64,000 nucleotides of DNA. It comes from Siphonodentalium dalli. Lineage: Eukaryota; Mollusca; Scaphopoda; Gadilida; Siphonodentaliidae. The notes under the pieces are model-generated. The model saw only the letters and a list, made by a program, of their open reading frames with translations. It searched no databases and had not been told where the DNA came from. The stretch spans positions 64,461,094 through 64,525,093 of the forward strand of contig CP136065.1 in assembly GCA_032622095.1 (NCBI GenBank), in the 5' to 3' direction. Below are positions 10,503 to 22,014 of this stretch, one piece after another (the first letter of the stretch is position 1; each line of letters starts with the position of its first letter). Made by a program: the position numbers and the translations under genes.

Positions 10503-12919
10503 ATAATGAAAGTGTCAATGACACTGTAGCTCAACTTAGGTAGGGGAATAATTTAATGGTTGACAGTAAATGGAGGAATAGGAAAGGTGCTAATTGAAAT
10601 GTCTAACCTGCGCCAAAGTATTTAGTGATGCAAAGAGTAAGATACAAGATGGCTGCTGGTGGCCATTTTTTTTTACCAATTGACCCCAAAAGGACTCGTT
10701 CCCATCTACGTATAATTGTTAACATCCATGACAAATTTTATGAAGATCTGACCAAAGCTACGACCTACAAATTTCATGATGATCAGACGAACAGTACGAC
10801 CTGTAGACCGCGCCAATGGATTTAATTTTGAAATCTAAGATGGCCACTGGCAGCCATGTTATTTGGCCGAATGACCCCACAATGATTCGTTCCCATCTAC
10901 ATGTCAATGTCAACATTCATGACAAATTTCATAAAGATTAGACCAAAGGTACAACTCGTTCCCATCTACATGTCAGTGTTAACATCCATGACAAATTTAA
11001 TAAAGATCAGACCAAAGGTATGACCTGTAGCCCACGCCAAAGGATTTAGTCATGCAAAGAGTAAAATGCTGGTGGCCATGTTTTTGACCGAATGACCCCA
11101 AAACGACTCGTTCCCATCTACATGTCATTGTTATAATTCATGACAAATTTCATGACCATCTGACCAAAGCTACGACCTGTAGCCCACACCAAAGGATTTA
11201 GTCATGCAAAGAGTAAAATCCAAGATGGCTGCTGGCGGCCATGTTTTTTGACCGAATAACCCCAAAACGACTCGATCCCATCTACATGTCATTATTAACA
11301 TCAATGACAAATTTCATGATGATCAGACGAACAGTACGACCTGTAGCCCGCGCCAATGGATTGAATCTTGAAATCCAAGATGGCTGCCAGCGGCCATGTT
11401 TTTTGGCCGAATGACCCCAAAATGACTCGTTCCCATCTACATGTCAATGTCAACATTCATGACAAATTTCATAAAGATCAGACCAAAGGTACGACCTGTA
11501 GCCCGCACCAAACGATTTAGTCATGCAAATAGTAAAATCCAATATGGCTGCTGGCGGCCACGTTTTTCGGCCGAACGACCCCAAAATCCCTCGTTCCCAT
11601 CTACATGGCATTGTTATGGTTATTGTTCTGTTGTCAATGTGTAATTTACCCATGACAACTTTCATGATGTTCCGATCAAAGCTACGACCTGTAGCCCGCG
11701 CCAAAGGATTTAGTCATGCAAAGAGTAAAATCCAAGATGGCTGCTGGCGGCCATGATTATTGGCCGAACGACCCCAAAATGACTCGTTCCCATCTACATG
11801 TCAATATTAACATCCATGACAAATTTCATGATGATCAGATGAACAGTACGACCTGTAGGCCGCGCCAATGGATTGAATTTTGAAATCTAAGATGGCCGCC
11901 AGCGGCCATGTTTTTTGGCCGAATGACCCCACAATGATTCGTTCCCATCTACATGTCAATGTCAACATTCATGACAAATTTCAAAAAGATTAGACCAAAG
12001 GTACAACCTGTAGCCCGCGCCAAAGGATTTAGTCATGCAAAGAGTAAAATCCAAGATGGCTGCTGGCGGCCATGTTTTTTGGCCGAACGACACCAAAATC
12101 ACTCGTTCCCATCTACATGTCATTATTAACATCAATGACAAATTTCATGATGATCAGGGGAACAGTACGATCTGTAGCCCGCGCCAATGGATTGAATCTT
12201 GAAATCCAAGATGGCTGCCAGCGGCCATGTTTTTTGGCCGAATGACCCCACAATGATTCGTTCCCATCTACATGTCAATGTCAACATTCATGACAAATTT
12301 CATAAAGATTAGACCAAAGGTACAACCTGTAGCCCGCGCCAAAGGATTTAGTCATGCAAAGAGTAAAATCCAAGATGGCTGCTGGCGGCCATGTTTTTTG
12401 GCCGAACAACTCCAAAATCACTCGTTCCCATCTACATGACAGTGTTAACATCCATGACAAATTTCATAAACTTCCGACCAAAACAACGACCTGTAGCCCG
12501 CGCCAAAGGATTTAGTCATGCAAAGAGTAAAATCCAAGATGGCTGCTGGCAACCATGTTTTTTGGCCGAACGACCCCAAAATCACTCGTTCCCATCTACA
12601 TGTCAATATTAACATCAATGACAAATTTCATGATGATCAGATGAACAGTACGACCTGTAGGCCGCGCCAATGGATTGAATCTTGAAATCCAAGATGGCTG
12701 CCAGTGGCCATGTTTTTTGGCCGAATGACCCCAAAATGACTCGTTCCCATCTACATGTCAATGTCAAAATTCATGACAAATTTCATGAAGATCAGACCAA
12801 AGGTACAACCTGTAGCCCGCGCCAAAGGAAATTGTTGACGGACACACGGACACACGGACACACGGACGACGGACGCCAAACCATGGCAATAGCTCAAACT
12901 TACAAAAGTAAGTTGAGCT
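10503..12919 (+). mobile_element. Family A element with alternating satellite core
   Basis: The left end has the hairpin AGTGTC-AAT-GACACT followed by TAGCTCAACTTA. The right end has hairpin AGCTCAAACTTAC-AAAA-GTAAGTTGAGCT, so TAGCTCAACTTA also forms a 12-base terminal inverted repeat. The core (10640-12820) holds about 13 monomers of alternating about 155 and 165 bases. One monomer type carries CCAATGGATTGAATCTTGAA and the other CCAAAGGATTTAGTCATGCA. A CACACGGA simple repeat precedes the right end. The open frames here are monomer translations. Confidence 0.85.
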
Positions 12920-12983
12920 AAAAATGATTAGACATCGAGTCTGACAGTGTCCAATATCCAGGTATGTTTAATCGTAATCTTAC

Positions 12984-13062
12984 CATGTTGTTTTTACGGT
13001 TGTGATGAAGAACTGTGAACCATTTGTGTTTTTGCCAGCATTGGCCATGGATAGATCCCCAC
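12984..13062 (-). CDS. Cyclophilin exon 4 (SMANAG / GSQFF)
   Basis: This 79-base exon encodes [18 protein letters not shown] then ITTVKTT and the first two bases of W122. The acceptor is TTTCAG and the donor GTAAGA. It supplies N103, Q112 and F114 of the active site. The loop at the exon 3-4 junction reads HLSEGGDLS, one residue longer than HTGPGILS in human PPIA. A 2.4-kb tandem-repeat element ends about 65 bases from the donor side. Confidence 0.93.
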
Positions 13063-13151
13063 CTGAAATAAAATTAAGCAGGAAATTCTACTCGTGTGCC
13101 AAATAATAGTACAGGGCGGAATAATAGTACAGGGCGGAAAATGGGGAAAAA

Positions 13152-13745
13152 ATTAACAAGAGGTGTGCACTCGAGTGCTAGCATACCCCCACCGTGGCAA
13201 ATTCAACCCGCATTATCCGTAAACCCAACAAAAAAGATTTTTAACTTTAAAGAAAAATTCGGACTAATTATATCGATATGGTGTCACAAGAAGCTTGTAC
13301 ATAAAAAATTATTCAAATTGGTTCATATTTGTTAAAGTTATTAAGTCCGACAGAATTTTTCTAAGTCAAAATAAGTCGAAAATGAAGTGCAATATTACGA
13401 AAAACAGTTTGAGCCAATCCCTAGCAGCATCATGTAGAGAGGGTATTGTGAGAAGCATGTATACCAAAAGTTATTGAAATCGGTTCATATTTGTTAAAGT
13501 TATTAAGTCGGACAGAATTTTCTAAGTCAAAATAGGACTGAACCGCAATTAGCATCATGCAGAGAGACCGTCCTAAGGAGATTGCATACAAAAAATTATT
13601 GAAATCGGTTCATAGTTGTTCGAGTTACGAGGTCGGACGGACGGCTAGACACACGAATGGACACACGGAGGGAGGAAGCGTGATGGACGGACGGACGCAG
13701 TCAATCCAGTATACCCCCCATTTTCTTCGAAAGTGGGGGTATAAC
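13152..13745 (+). repeat. Family D element, copy 1
   Basis: It starts AACAAGAGGTGT, then the palindrome GCACTCGAGTGC, then TAGCATACCCCC. Three units of about 150 bases share TTGTTAAAGTTATTAAGTC. GGACGG-rich sequence follows, and the element closes with the hairpin ATACCCCCCA ... TGGGGGTAT. Confidence 0.78.
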
Positions 13746-13746
13746 T

Positions 13747-14400
13747 AGAGGTGTGACTGTCCCAATGGGACTACGTATACCCCCGTTTTTAAAATACTAA
13801 GATGTTTCACATGTCAGTAAACATTTAGTTAAAATAATAAAATAACAGTTCCCATTGCAGGTGTACAACCATAACCCTAATCTTAAACCTATTGACCGAA
13901 AAATGTAGGAATAAAAGCTTGGACAAAATTATGCATGTTGCGAAAAAAATTCTAAGTCGAAAAAGGGGAATAACTCCACACAAAAAATGTCGGACAGACG
14001 TCATAATCGCAGGTGCACAGGTTCCCATGGTACTAAATATCAGTGCCAAGATCAAAAAACATTGACCGAAAAATGTAGGAATAAAAGCTCGGACAAAATT
14101 ATGCATGTTGCAAAAAAAATTCTAAGTCGAAAAAGGGGGATAACTCCACCGAAAAATGTCGGACAGATGTCATAATCGCAGGTGCACAAGTTCCCATGGT
14201 ACTAAATATCTGTGCCACGTTTAAACAAAATTGACCAAAAATGTAGGAATAAAAGCTCGGGACAAAAGTATACATGTTGCGAAAAAATTCTAAGTCGAAA
14301 AAGGGGGATAACTCCACCAAAAAAAATCCGACAGACATCATAATCGCAGGTGCACAGGTTCCAATGGTGGTTGATGTCTGTGCCAATTTTCACGGAAATT
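13747..14400 (+). repeat. Family D element, copy 2
   Basis: It starts AGAGGTGTGACT, then the stem GTCCC-AAT-GGGAC, then TACGTATACCCCC. Three or more units share TTGACCGAAAAATGTAGGAA and CATAATCGCAGGTGCACA. It abuts copy 1 on the left and a family B element on the right, with no unrelated sequence between. Confidence 0.75.
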
Positions 14401-14404
14401 GATA

Positions 14405-15550
14405 AAACGAGAGGCCGATCATGATCGGCAGATGTTAACCCATCCCTTAGCGATAAAAATTTAATATGATCGGATAAATGAGAGTTTTGGTGTTGAATTA
14501 TAGAGTATACTGTTATGTACTATTATAGACAAATGTACATAACACAAATTATTGGAATTTATTGGTCACTGGCATTTATATAAGAGAATGCACTGGTACA
14601 GGATCTGTAATGCTAAACCGCCACAGACAGCAAGCCCATGGGTTAAATGTGTAGGTGTGACCTGGACATGGAATACTTGGGTTAAGAGAGTCCAATTTAA
14701 GTTTACAATAATAATGTGTCCTAGTATACAGATAAGCAACCTCACCACTGACCCATTAATATCAATTATATAGCAGAGCTGTCAAAATATCACAGGAATT
14801 GTTTATGTTGAACACTGACCTCTCTATTAAACCAATAACAATTATAATGATATCAGACCATCTGAAGATATAACTCTGCAGCACAGATGTCCAAGTCTAC
14901 TAGCTGTTAATATCATATGATGTTTATTGTTGAATCTTTATTTTAAATTAGATGCCATAGCCTTATGTATCAGATTATTTGCACATTGGCATAAGAGATA
15001 TCAGAAAATAATATAGCCTTATCAATAGCTAAGTAGTCCAAAGGCAATTGGTGAATTGGATTTAATGTTGCTCCAAACAGATTTACCAGTACAAAACACA
15101 GGATTTTGGACCGATTTAATCAAATTTGGTGTGGTGATTCGGGGTACCCTTGGCAGAGTTATAAATAATGGTGTTAGTTTTTCAAATTTTTTTTAACTTA
15201 TTTAAAAAAATTAAAGGGACACATTGGAAATCTTTTTATCATAATCATCAATATCTAAATGAAAACAAATGACAATGTCAATAATTTTTTTTTATTATTA
15301 TAATAAAAGTTAAAGATAAATAAAAAACAAAAAGGGTCACAACTCCTTTAAAATTAATCGGATCAAACCCATATTCGAACTCGATCAGTATTTTGGGCTG
15401 TGAAACTTTGGTTTCGATCAGATAAAAAATGTTTGAGTTATCGCATTACTTGTAAAGTGTCTACGGACAGACGGACAGACAGACGGACCAACGACGAGTG
15501 GTCAATCCGGGCAACGACACTATGTTTACCATACTATGGGTAAACATAAA
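14405..15550 (+). mobile_element. Family B element, copy 1
   Basis: The left end is ACGAGAG, the palindrome GCCGATCATGATCGGC, then AGATGTTAACCC. The right end is a GGACAGAC-rich stretch, GAGTGGTCAATCC and the hairpin TATGTTTACC ... GGTAAACATA at 15521-15547. A second copy is at 23995-25350. At about 15107 it holds an intact version of the site into which the hAT MITE at 32715 inserted. Confidence 0.75.
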
Positions 15551-15765
15551 AATAATAAGGACCCTAAATCCGATACTAAATTTCAGAACAAAATGGGTGG
15601 ATCGTACCCATATTCGAACTTGATCTGTATTTCGAGCTGATAAACTCATATACCAAATTTGATTCAGATATGATCACACAAACTAAAGTTATCATCCGGA
15701 AACCAGAAATTGACAGGATTCTAAGTCGTAAAAGGGCCATAACTCTCACAAAAATAGTATACATT
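15551..15765 (+). repeat. Family B/D monomers
   Basis: Further units with CCATATTCGAACTTGATCTG and TAAAGTTATCATCCGGAAAC, the same as those at 23275-23790. Confidence 0.6.
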
Positions 15766-16615
15766 TTGATATCAAAACTTTCAAACATACCATTGTACGG
15801 AAAATTCATCGTATATGGCGTACACTGATGACTGATGCAATGACGGTCTATTGCATTGCGCATTTCCATGCATACACACCAATTTATTTGGGAAATAATA
15901 CTGTAAACATCTTGATATTTATCCAACACACTGAATGTAATTATATAATTAGACATGTGGTGGATAATGATTAGATACACGATCATTTATACAGGTTTTA
16001 AATTTAATATCAGCGTTCGAGATTATTTCGTTTAGTCACGTGATCACCAATAAACTGGTGCCGAGCGGTGTCACTATAAAATGTTAATGTTCCAACTAAA
16101 TACGCCCTATAGTAACTGTATAGGCTACGTTGTAGAATACGATAGCCAGTTCTTAATGTCAGTATCATTTATATACCGTAGCACAAATGACGTCACCTTA
16201 AGCGACCTTCACCCAGCGTCTCATCATAATCTGACGGTGCGAGATCAATGGAAATATACACAGTGTCTGTATCAAAGCGGTCACGGACAAACTACAAAAC
16301 CGCGTCAATCATTGCCATCATGTCTTTGACCTCAAACGACGAGTGAGACATTGTGTTGTCAATTTCATTCGTCCAATTAATAGTCGGGTCACCGGTCCGT
16401 GTGTGTCTATACTAGTAACACTGTCAATTCCGGGTGCCACCAAACGTTATACTTACCATAACTTACGCGCAGTTAACACCGTTTATGCCGGAATCGATCT
16501 TGAAAACGTTATACATGAAAATAATATACTAGATAAATAAAAGGTCGGTAGACCTCATGTCCGCCTCTAAGCGTCTGCTTGATACAAACGTTGTTTGCGC
16601 ATAAAAACCTGTCTT
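15766..16615. other. Intron 3 sequence without recognised gene
   Basis: Open frames at 16081-16329 and 16343-16540 show no family motif or splice-supported structure. I see nothing else. Confidence 0.4.
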
Positions 16616-17395
16616 TAATGCTAGTAAACCTACATACCAAATTTAATTTCATTCAGTACATTTACTAAAGTTATCATCCAGAAACCTCAAATTGGCAAAA
16701 CTTCTAAGTAAAAAAGGGACATAACTCTGGTGAAAATTGGCGGGCGGAACCCGAATTCGAACTTGACCTGTGTTTTGCTGGGAGAAAGACACATACCAAC
16801 TTTGGTTCAGATCAAATAATCCAAACTGGAGTTATCGGTCGGAAACCAAAAATGTTAACAAACTGGAGTTATCGGTCGGAAACCAAAAATGTTAACAGAC
16901 AGTCAAATTCTAAGTAAAAAAAAAGGGGCAATTTGCGGACGGAACCGGAATTCGAACTTGACCTGTCTTTTCTGCTAGTAAACCTACATACCAAATTTAA
17001 TTTAATTTGGTTCACTCTAACTAAAGTTATCATCCGGAAACCTCGGACGGACGCACGGACGTGTTGATTATAATAGTCTTCCGAACAAATTTCATAAAGA
17101 TCAGAACAATGGTACGACATGTAGCCCGCACCAAAGGAAATTGTTGACGGACGCCAAACCATGGCAATAGCTCAAACTTACAAAGTAAGTTGAGCTAAAA
17201 AAGGCCATAACTCTCGCAAAAATGGGCAGAGCAAACCCATATTCGAACTTGACCTGTATTTTGGTCTGATAAACTCACCTATGAAATTTGCTTTTGATCT
17301 AATAACCGAAACTAAAGTTATCATCTGGAAACCATTTCCGGAAACACGCACAGACGGACGGACACCAGCTATTTTAATAGTCCCCCCGAAAAAAA
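16616..17395 (+). repeat. Mixed family B/D monomers and family A right end
   Basis: Monomers with TAAAGTTATCATCCGGAAAC surround 17085-17197, which is a 3' end of family A (GACCAATGGTACGACATGTA-like monomer tail, then AGCTCAAACTTAC-AAA-GTAAGTTGAGCT). Confidence 0.65.
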
Positions 17396-17770
17396 AATTC
17401 AGGGGACAACAACTCCAGAATGAAAAACCCAAAATAAAACAATTGGACATTCCATTGCATGCCCTCATAAAGAACATCCATACCAAATTTCATTCAGATC
17501 CGTCAACAGGTGGTTGAGATATCTGCTTCGATGGACACAAAAACCATTTCCATATAAACATAGATAAATAACCCTGGAACGGAAACACAAACAAAACGAT
17601 TGAAGAGTACATTCAATGTCTTCATAGTAGTGCACATCCATAACAAATTTCATTCAGATCTGACAACTGGTGGTGGAGATATCACTTCGGACGGACAAAA
17701 AAACATTTCCAAATAAACGAAGATGAATTACTCTAGAATGGAAAACTAGAATGGGGGGGGGGGGGGGGGG
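17396..17770 (+). repeat. Family F monomers ending in an 18-base poly(G)
   Basis: Two units share CATTTCCA.ATAAAC and CATTCAATGTC.TCATAG. G18 occupies 17753-17770. Confidence 0.65.
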
Positions 17771-18990
17771 ATCATTCTCTATTGACCCACTTTATACCGG
17801 TTTCTTAAAATTCAATCATAATTTAAATTTATAATTAATTTCTATTAGGCCCTATTTATTATGTATATATATAATATATGAACAGTGATGCGGCTACATG
17901 GTCTCCATCGAGGGAAGGGAGTGTCCATGCAACTTGGAAATTTCTCCCCTACTCTCAGTACTCGAAACAGAAAAAAAATCCTGTAAATTACATTTACACC
18001 CCCCCCCCCCCCCCCCCCCCCCCCAAATCGAGTTGAAATTTCCAACTTTTATCTCAAGCTGTCCAATTGTTGGAATTTCCTAAACTAACACCCCCTAATG
18101 AGCTGGAAATTTACAATTTATGGCCATTTACTCAAATAAGGAAAACCTTGACTTTTTATGTGAAAAATAAATAGTTAATACATAGTGGTTGTAAAAATCC
18201 AAAATGTATGTATCTGAACAATTTCAACATATACTTGGTCTGATTCAGACAACTTGAGATATTTGCAACATTCGACAATTTTGCCAACATTGGGACCCCA
18301 CCCAGGGCTGTTTTGATCAGTACCCAAACTCGAGAAGCCCAAGTTTCCACAATTTCAGTGGACAGTATTGATTGAATCAAAATTTAACTTTTAAATGCAA
18401 TTCAAGAATATAGTATGTAAATATCAAATCTGCATAGAACCTAGCTATATCTGCATGTTCATATTCAATTGAAATCAAAAATATTATGTCATATTTGTAA
18501 TATAATTATCCTCTGCGAGAAACAGGTGTCCTGGGAATTATCTCTGGATTGCCACCACCACCCCTATACCCACAGCCCTGTATATGTACATGTCACCTTC
18601 TTGTGTTACACCAAACTACACCCCCCCCCCCCCCCACCACATGCCGTAATCTGATTTACAACTGCAAGTTCCAACTATATACTATCGCGGTGGATAGAGT
18701 TTTTGCTCTTCCCAATTGTGCAAAAAATACCTGCCGATCACTTTGTGCCGTTATTCGTCAAAGTACACTTTCGAGATTCGGAAATCCACTCAATATTAAT
18801 ATTCCGGGTGTCAACTTTTTATTTTAAAAGCAACATTTTTGTCATTTTTCCGGTATTCGCAGAATACGTGACGTATGACGTTACATTGTCTGAACTCTCT
18901 ACTAGGAGTTCGCCAATAGATTCTAGTCGATGTCAACTAGTCTACTAATCGTTTCCACAATATCCTAGTCATTTGAACACTACAATATAT
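17771..18990. other. Intron 3 sequence with long poly(C) tracts
   Basis: C26 at 17999-18024 and C15 at 18621-18635. TTGGAAATTT and GAAATTTCCAA words near 17934 and 18033 recur at 56350-56900. The glycine- or proline-run open frames are artefacts of the tracts. Confidence 0.5.
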
Positions 18991-18991
18991 A

Positions 18992-19141
18992 CACAGAACA
19001 TGGTGTGTTAATGGGTTTGTTGATTCGGCACGATTGCTTGTGCAGAAGGATAGAACAAGAGCCGCAGCCACGAGTTATATCCCTCCGCGATAGCACAATG
19101 CCGAATCAACAAATGCATTAAAACATGTGTTGTTCTGGGTT
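18992..19141. mobile_element. 150-bp foldback
   Basis: The outer arms CAGAACATGGTGTGTTAATG and CATTAAAACATGTGTTGTTCTG, with the inner TTGTTGATTCGGCA and its complement, form an inverted repeat. Target duplication is unclear. Confidence 0.55.
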
Positions 19142-19344
19142 TATGTAATACACGTCACCCATGCTCAAATATTGTGACATTTAATAATTTGTCCACCCTG
19201 GACTTCTATTATGGTCTGTACTATTTAGGACACACGAGTAATTCTAGGAACAAGAGTGTAATAACCCTTTTTATAACTGAATGGGAAAATCCATTCAGTA
19301 AAGATAGGGTTAAAATTTAATCAGATTTGACTTAATAATCTCAC

Positions 19345-19530
19345 CTTCACTAAGGTGCTTCAACGTAAAGTTTTCATCTGCAAACTTCTCTCCATAGATG
19401 CTCTTTCCTCCGGTGCCATCTTGCTTTGTAAAGTCTCCTCCTTGTAGCATGAACTGTGGAATGACTCTGTGGAAGGGGCAGCCCTTGTATCCAAACCCTT
19501 TCTCCATAGTACACAGGGCACGGAAATTCT
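19345..19530 (-). CDS. Cyclophilin exon 3 (catalytic core)
   Basis: This 186-base exon carries residues 34-95 and the first base of codon 96. It includes NFRALC, GFGYKG, the catalytic segment [15 protein letters not shown] (R55, F60, M61, Q63) and [17 protein letters not shown]. An ATTGCAG acceptor and a GTGAGA donor bound it. Position 42 is Met where most cyclophilins have Gly in the [10 protein letters not shown] segment, and 51-52 are CP where human PPIA has SC. An open frame that starts at the internal ATG of codon 42 and runs through the donor is an artefact. Confidence 0.95.
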
Positions 19531-19921
19531 CTGCAATAAATAGAAACTGGTAAAGGTGACATTAATTTATTTATATTAAATACTTGGTTTACGAATACGC
19601 GGACAACTTTTTTTTCTGAAATTGCAACAAAAATATTTTCCCTCCATCTTGATAATTGTTTTCCCTGATAATTGAATTTAAAATAAATTATCAAAATACT
19701 GTGGCTTAATGTCAGTGTTTCTGTAGAAACTAAGATAGGACCATGATTTTGGCCCATCAGCCCTCTTAATTCTGATTGGTCGGCTTCGACAATCAGCTAT
19801 GGCAAACCTCTGCCGTAGCCATATGTGGTACAGCAAATGGCCTTGACATTGCTAATTGCCATAGCCAAGTACGAGGGCTGGCTGTCATATGCATATTGGA
19901 AATTCATTTGTAAAAAAAATG

Positions 19922-21345
19922 AAAGTGTCAATAACACTGTAGCAACTTGTGGAGGTGTTTTATGCTGAGCAGCCAATAGAATGATAAAGAAGGCAAGTCA
20001 AAGTTTCAGTAAATGTATTGAATTGTGTAAATGAAATTAATTTCATTTCAAACATTTCTCCACAACATGTAAATGTGGGCTGCAGGGTGTGCCGACGGGA
20101 TTCACCCATGTATTTCTAACAAATATCAGAAGAATTGGACAGCTTCCATCTGGAGGCAACACCAAAGAACCATATGAATTGTCGAAGGATGAGGGATGCG
20201 GCACAAATGGGTGCCAAGGGTTTTAAAACGTAAAATCAGATAAGGACGCTGGCGACATGTTTATTAACGAAATTTGGAAAATATTGTTGGCTCCCATCTA
20301 GAGGTCACCCTGAAGATCATTATGAAGTTTGGTGACGATGTTTTCAATGTTTACCATGTTTTCAAAATATTTCGAAAAAAATTTATGGCTCCCATCTAGT
20401 GGTCACCCTGAAGATGTATATAAAGTTTGGGTGAGGGATGTTGTCTGCAGGGTGTGCCCAAGGATTTAGTGATGCAAAGTCAGAGTAAAATACGAGATGG
20501 CTGCTGGTGGCCATGTTTTTAATCAAAAATCGTTCAAATTTGATAGCTCTCATCTAGAGGTGATCCTAATCATGTCTGTAAATTTCCAAACATTTCTTAA
20601 ATATATGCGGGCTGCAGGTGTGGCAATCACATTGTAAATATAGAAGGCCGATGACTTCTCTGATCGAGGTCAGATCTTTTGGTCACGGTCGTTAAAGACA
20701 CTTTGTGTGATCACCGAAGTTGAGCAACGTCGAGCTCGGTTAGTCCTTGGGATTCCGGGTGCTGCCAACTTTCGGTGCGACTCCCGCACTTGTCCCTCTC
20801 TCTCACATGGTGTGCTGATGGATTCAAATTTAAAATCTCAAAGTTGGCTGCTGGTGGCAGTGTTTTTTTTTATATCAAATTTGAGTAATAATCATTGGCA
20901 CCCCAAAGAACCATATGAAGTTTGGTGGCGACTAGATGAGGAATGTGGTCTGTATGGTGTGCCAAGGATTTAGCCATGAAAAAAGTTAAATTCAAGATGG
21001 CTGCCAGCGGCCATGTTTTTCATCATATCGCTAAAATTTCATAGCTGCCATCTAGAAGTGATCCTAAACATGCCTGTAAATTTTCACAACATTTCTCCAA
21101 TAAATGCAGGCTGCAGGGTGTGCCAATGGATTCAAATTTAAAATCCAAAATGGTTGCTGGCAGCCATGTTTTTTAACGAATTTCTTTTAAAAATTTATGG
21201 CTCCCATCTTGGAATCACCCCAAAGATCCATATGAAGTTTGGTGATGATCGGATGAGGGATGCGTCCTGTAGGGTGAGCCAAAGGAAATTGTGTATGACA
21301 ACCCATGGCAATAGCTCAAACTTTACAAAGAATAGTTGAGCTAAA
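19922..21345 (+). mobile_element. Family A element, diverged copy
   Basis: The left end is GAAAGTGTCAATAACACTGT. The right end is CAATAGCTCAAACTTT ... AGTTGAGCTAAA. Monomers contain AAGATGGCTGC and TGGCTCCCATCTAGAGGTCA-type sequence and are less regular than at 10.6-12.8 kb. A SINE-like insertion interrupts it at 20628-20808. Confidence 0.7.
20628..20808 (+). mobile_element. SINE-like insertion carrying a 5S rRNA-derived segment
   Basis: This 181-base insert is flanked by near-identical 11-base copies of the target, GGTGTGGCAAT and GGTGTGCTGAT. It ends in a CTCTCTCTC-type tail. Positions 20708-20766 match the second half of metazoan 5S rRNA: GATCACCGAAGTTGAGCAAC, then GTCGAGCTCGGTTAGTCCTT, then a gap of about 18 bases where GGGTGACC is expected, then TTCCGGGTGCTG. 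A paralogous monomer without the insert is at 21110-21145. It is probably a retroposed 5S-derived SINE, now defective in the C-box region. Confidence 0.6.
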
Positions 21346-21571
21346 AGCATTATTTCCATGCACAAGAGAATAGTGCTGGGTGGTTATGTTATAAAATAAC
21401 TGTCACAATTTTAAAATCACACCACTTAAACACCTGGTTGAAACAGACTAAACAAAGTTTATATCAATGGCAACACAATTTCTCTGTCTTTCAGGCCTGC
21501 ATACATGGTCCCAAACACCACGTGGGCAAACTTTTTATTCGATTTGATGGTCGGAAAAAATAATTACTACA

Positions 21572-21758
21572 AAATAACAGCAATACATTTTAATACAAAT
21601 TTGTGAAATTGCATGGAACCGAGACCCAATTCATTACTGAAATTTGTAACAATGTGTTAACAACAAATGCTATGGCTCAGTCAGCGAAGAGTTGTCATCA
21701 ATCAAATTATGACAAAAATGCGAAACAATAGTTGTCATCATTGCCATAGTGATACTAG
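21572..21758 (+). repeat. Dispersed repeat linked to the TA MITE
   Basis: Second copy of 7293-7474, again immediately left of a MITE. Confidence 0.7.
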
Positions 21759-21760
21759 TA

Positions 21761-21909
21761 TAGTAATGCCCTAAATAATCGACTCCTTAACCACAGCAAA
21801 ATTATGGACAATTTTTCAGGATTTAGTCGAAAATATGGCTTGTTGCCATTCATCGGAAAGCTCTCACTTTCTGCTGTGGTTAATGAGTAGATTATTTATG
21901 TCATTACTG
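21761..21909. mobile_element. Partial TA MITE
   Basis: It keeps both ends (TAGTAATGCCCTAAATAATC and ATTACTG with TA flanks) but has lost most of the right arm. Confidence 0.7.
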
Positions 21910-22014
21910 TAGCTGTCACAATTTACTGAGATTTATTTAGACTGTTGCTATCAGCATCCATAAAATTGTTCAAGCAGTTAAATCTAAATTAATTTTTTTT
22001 TTTTAATTGAACAA

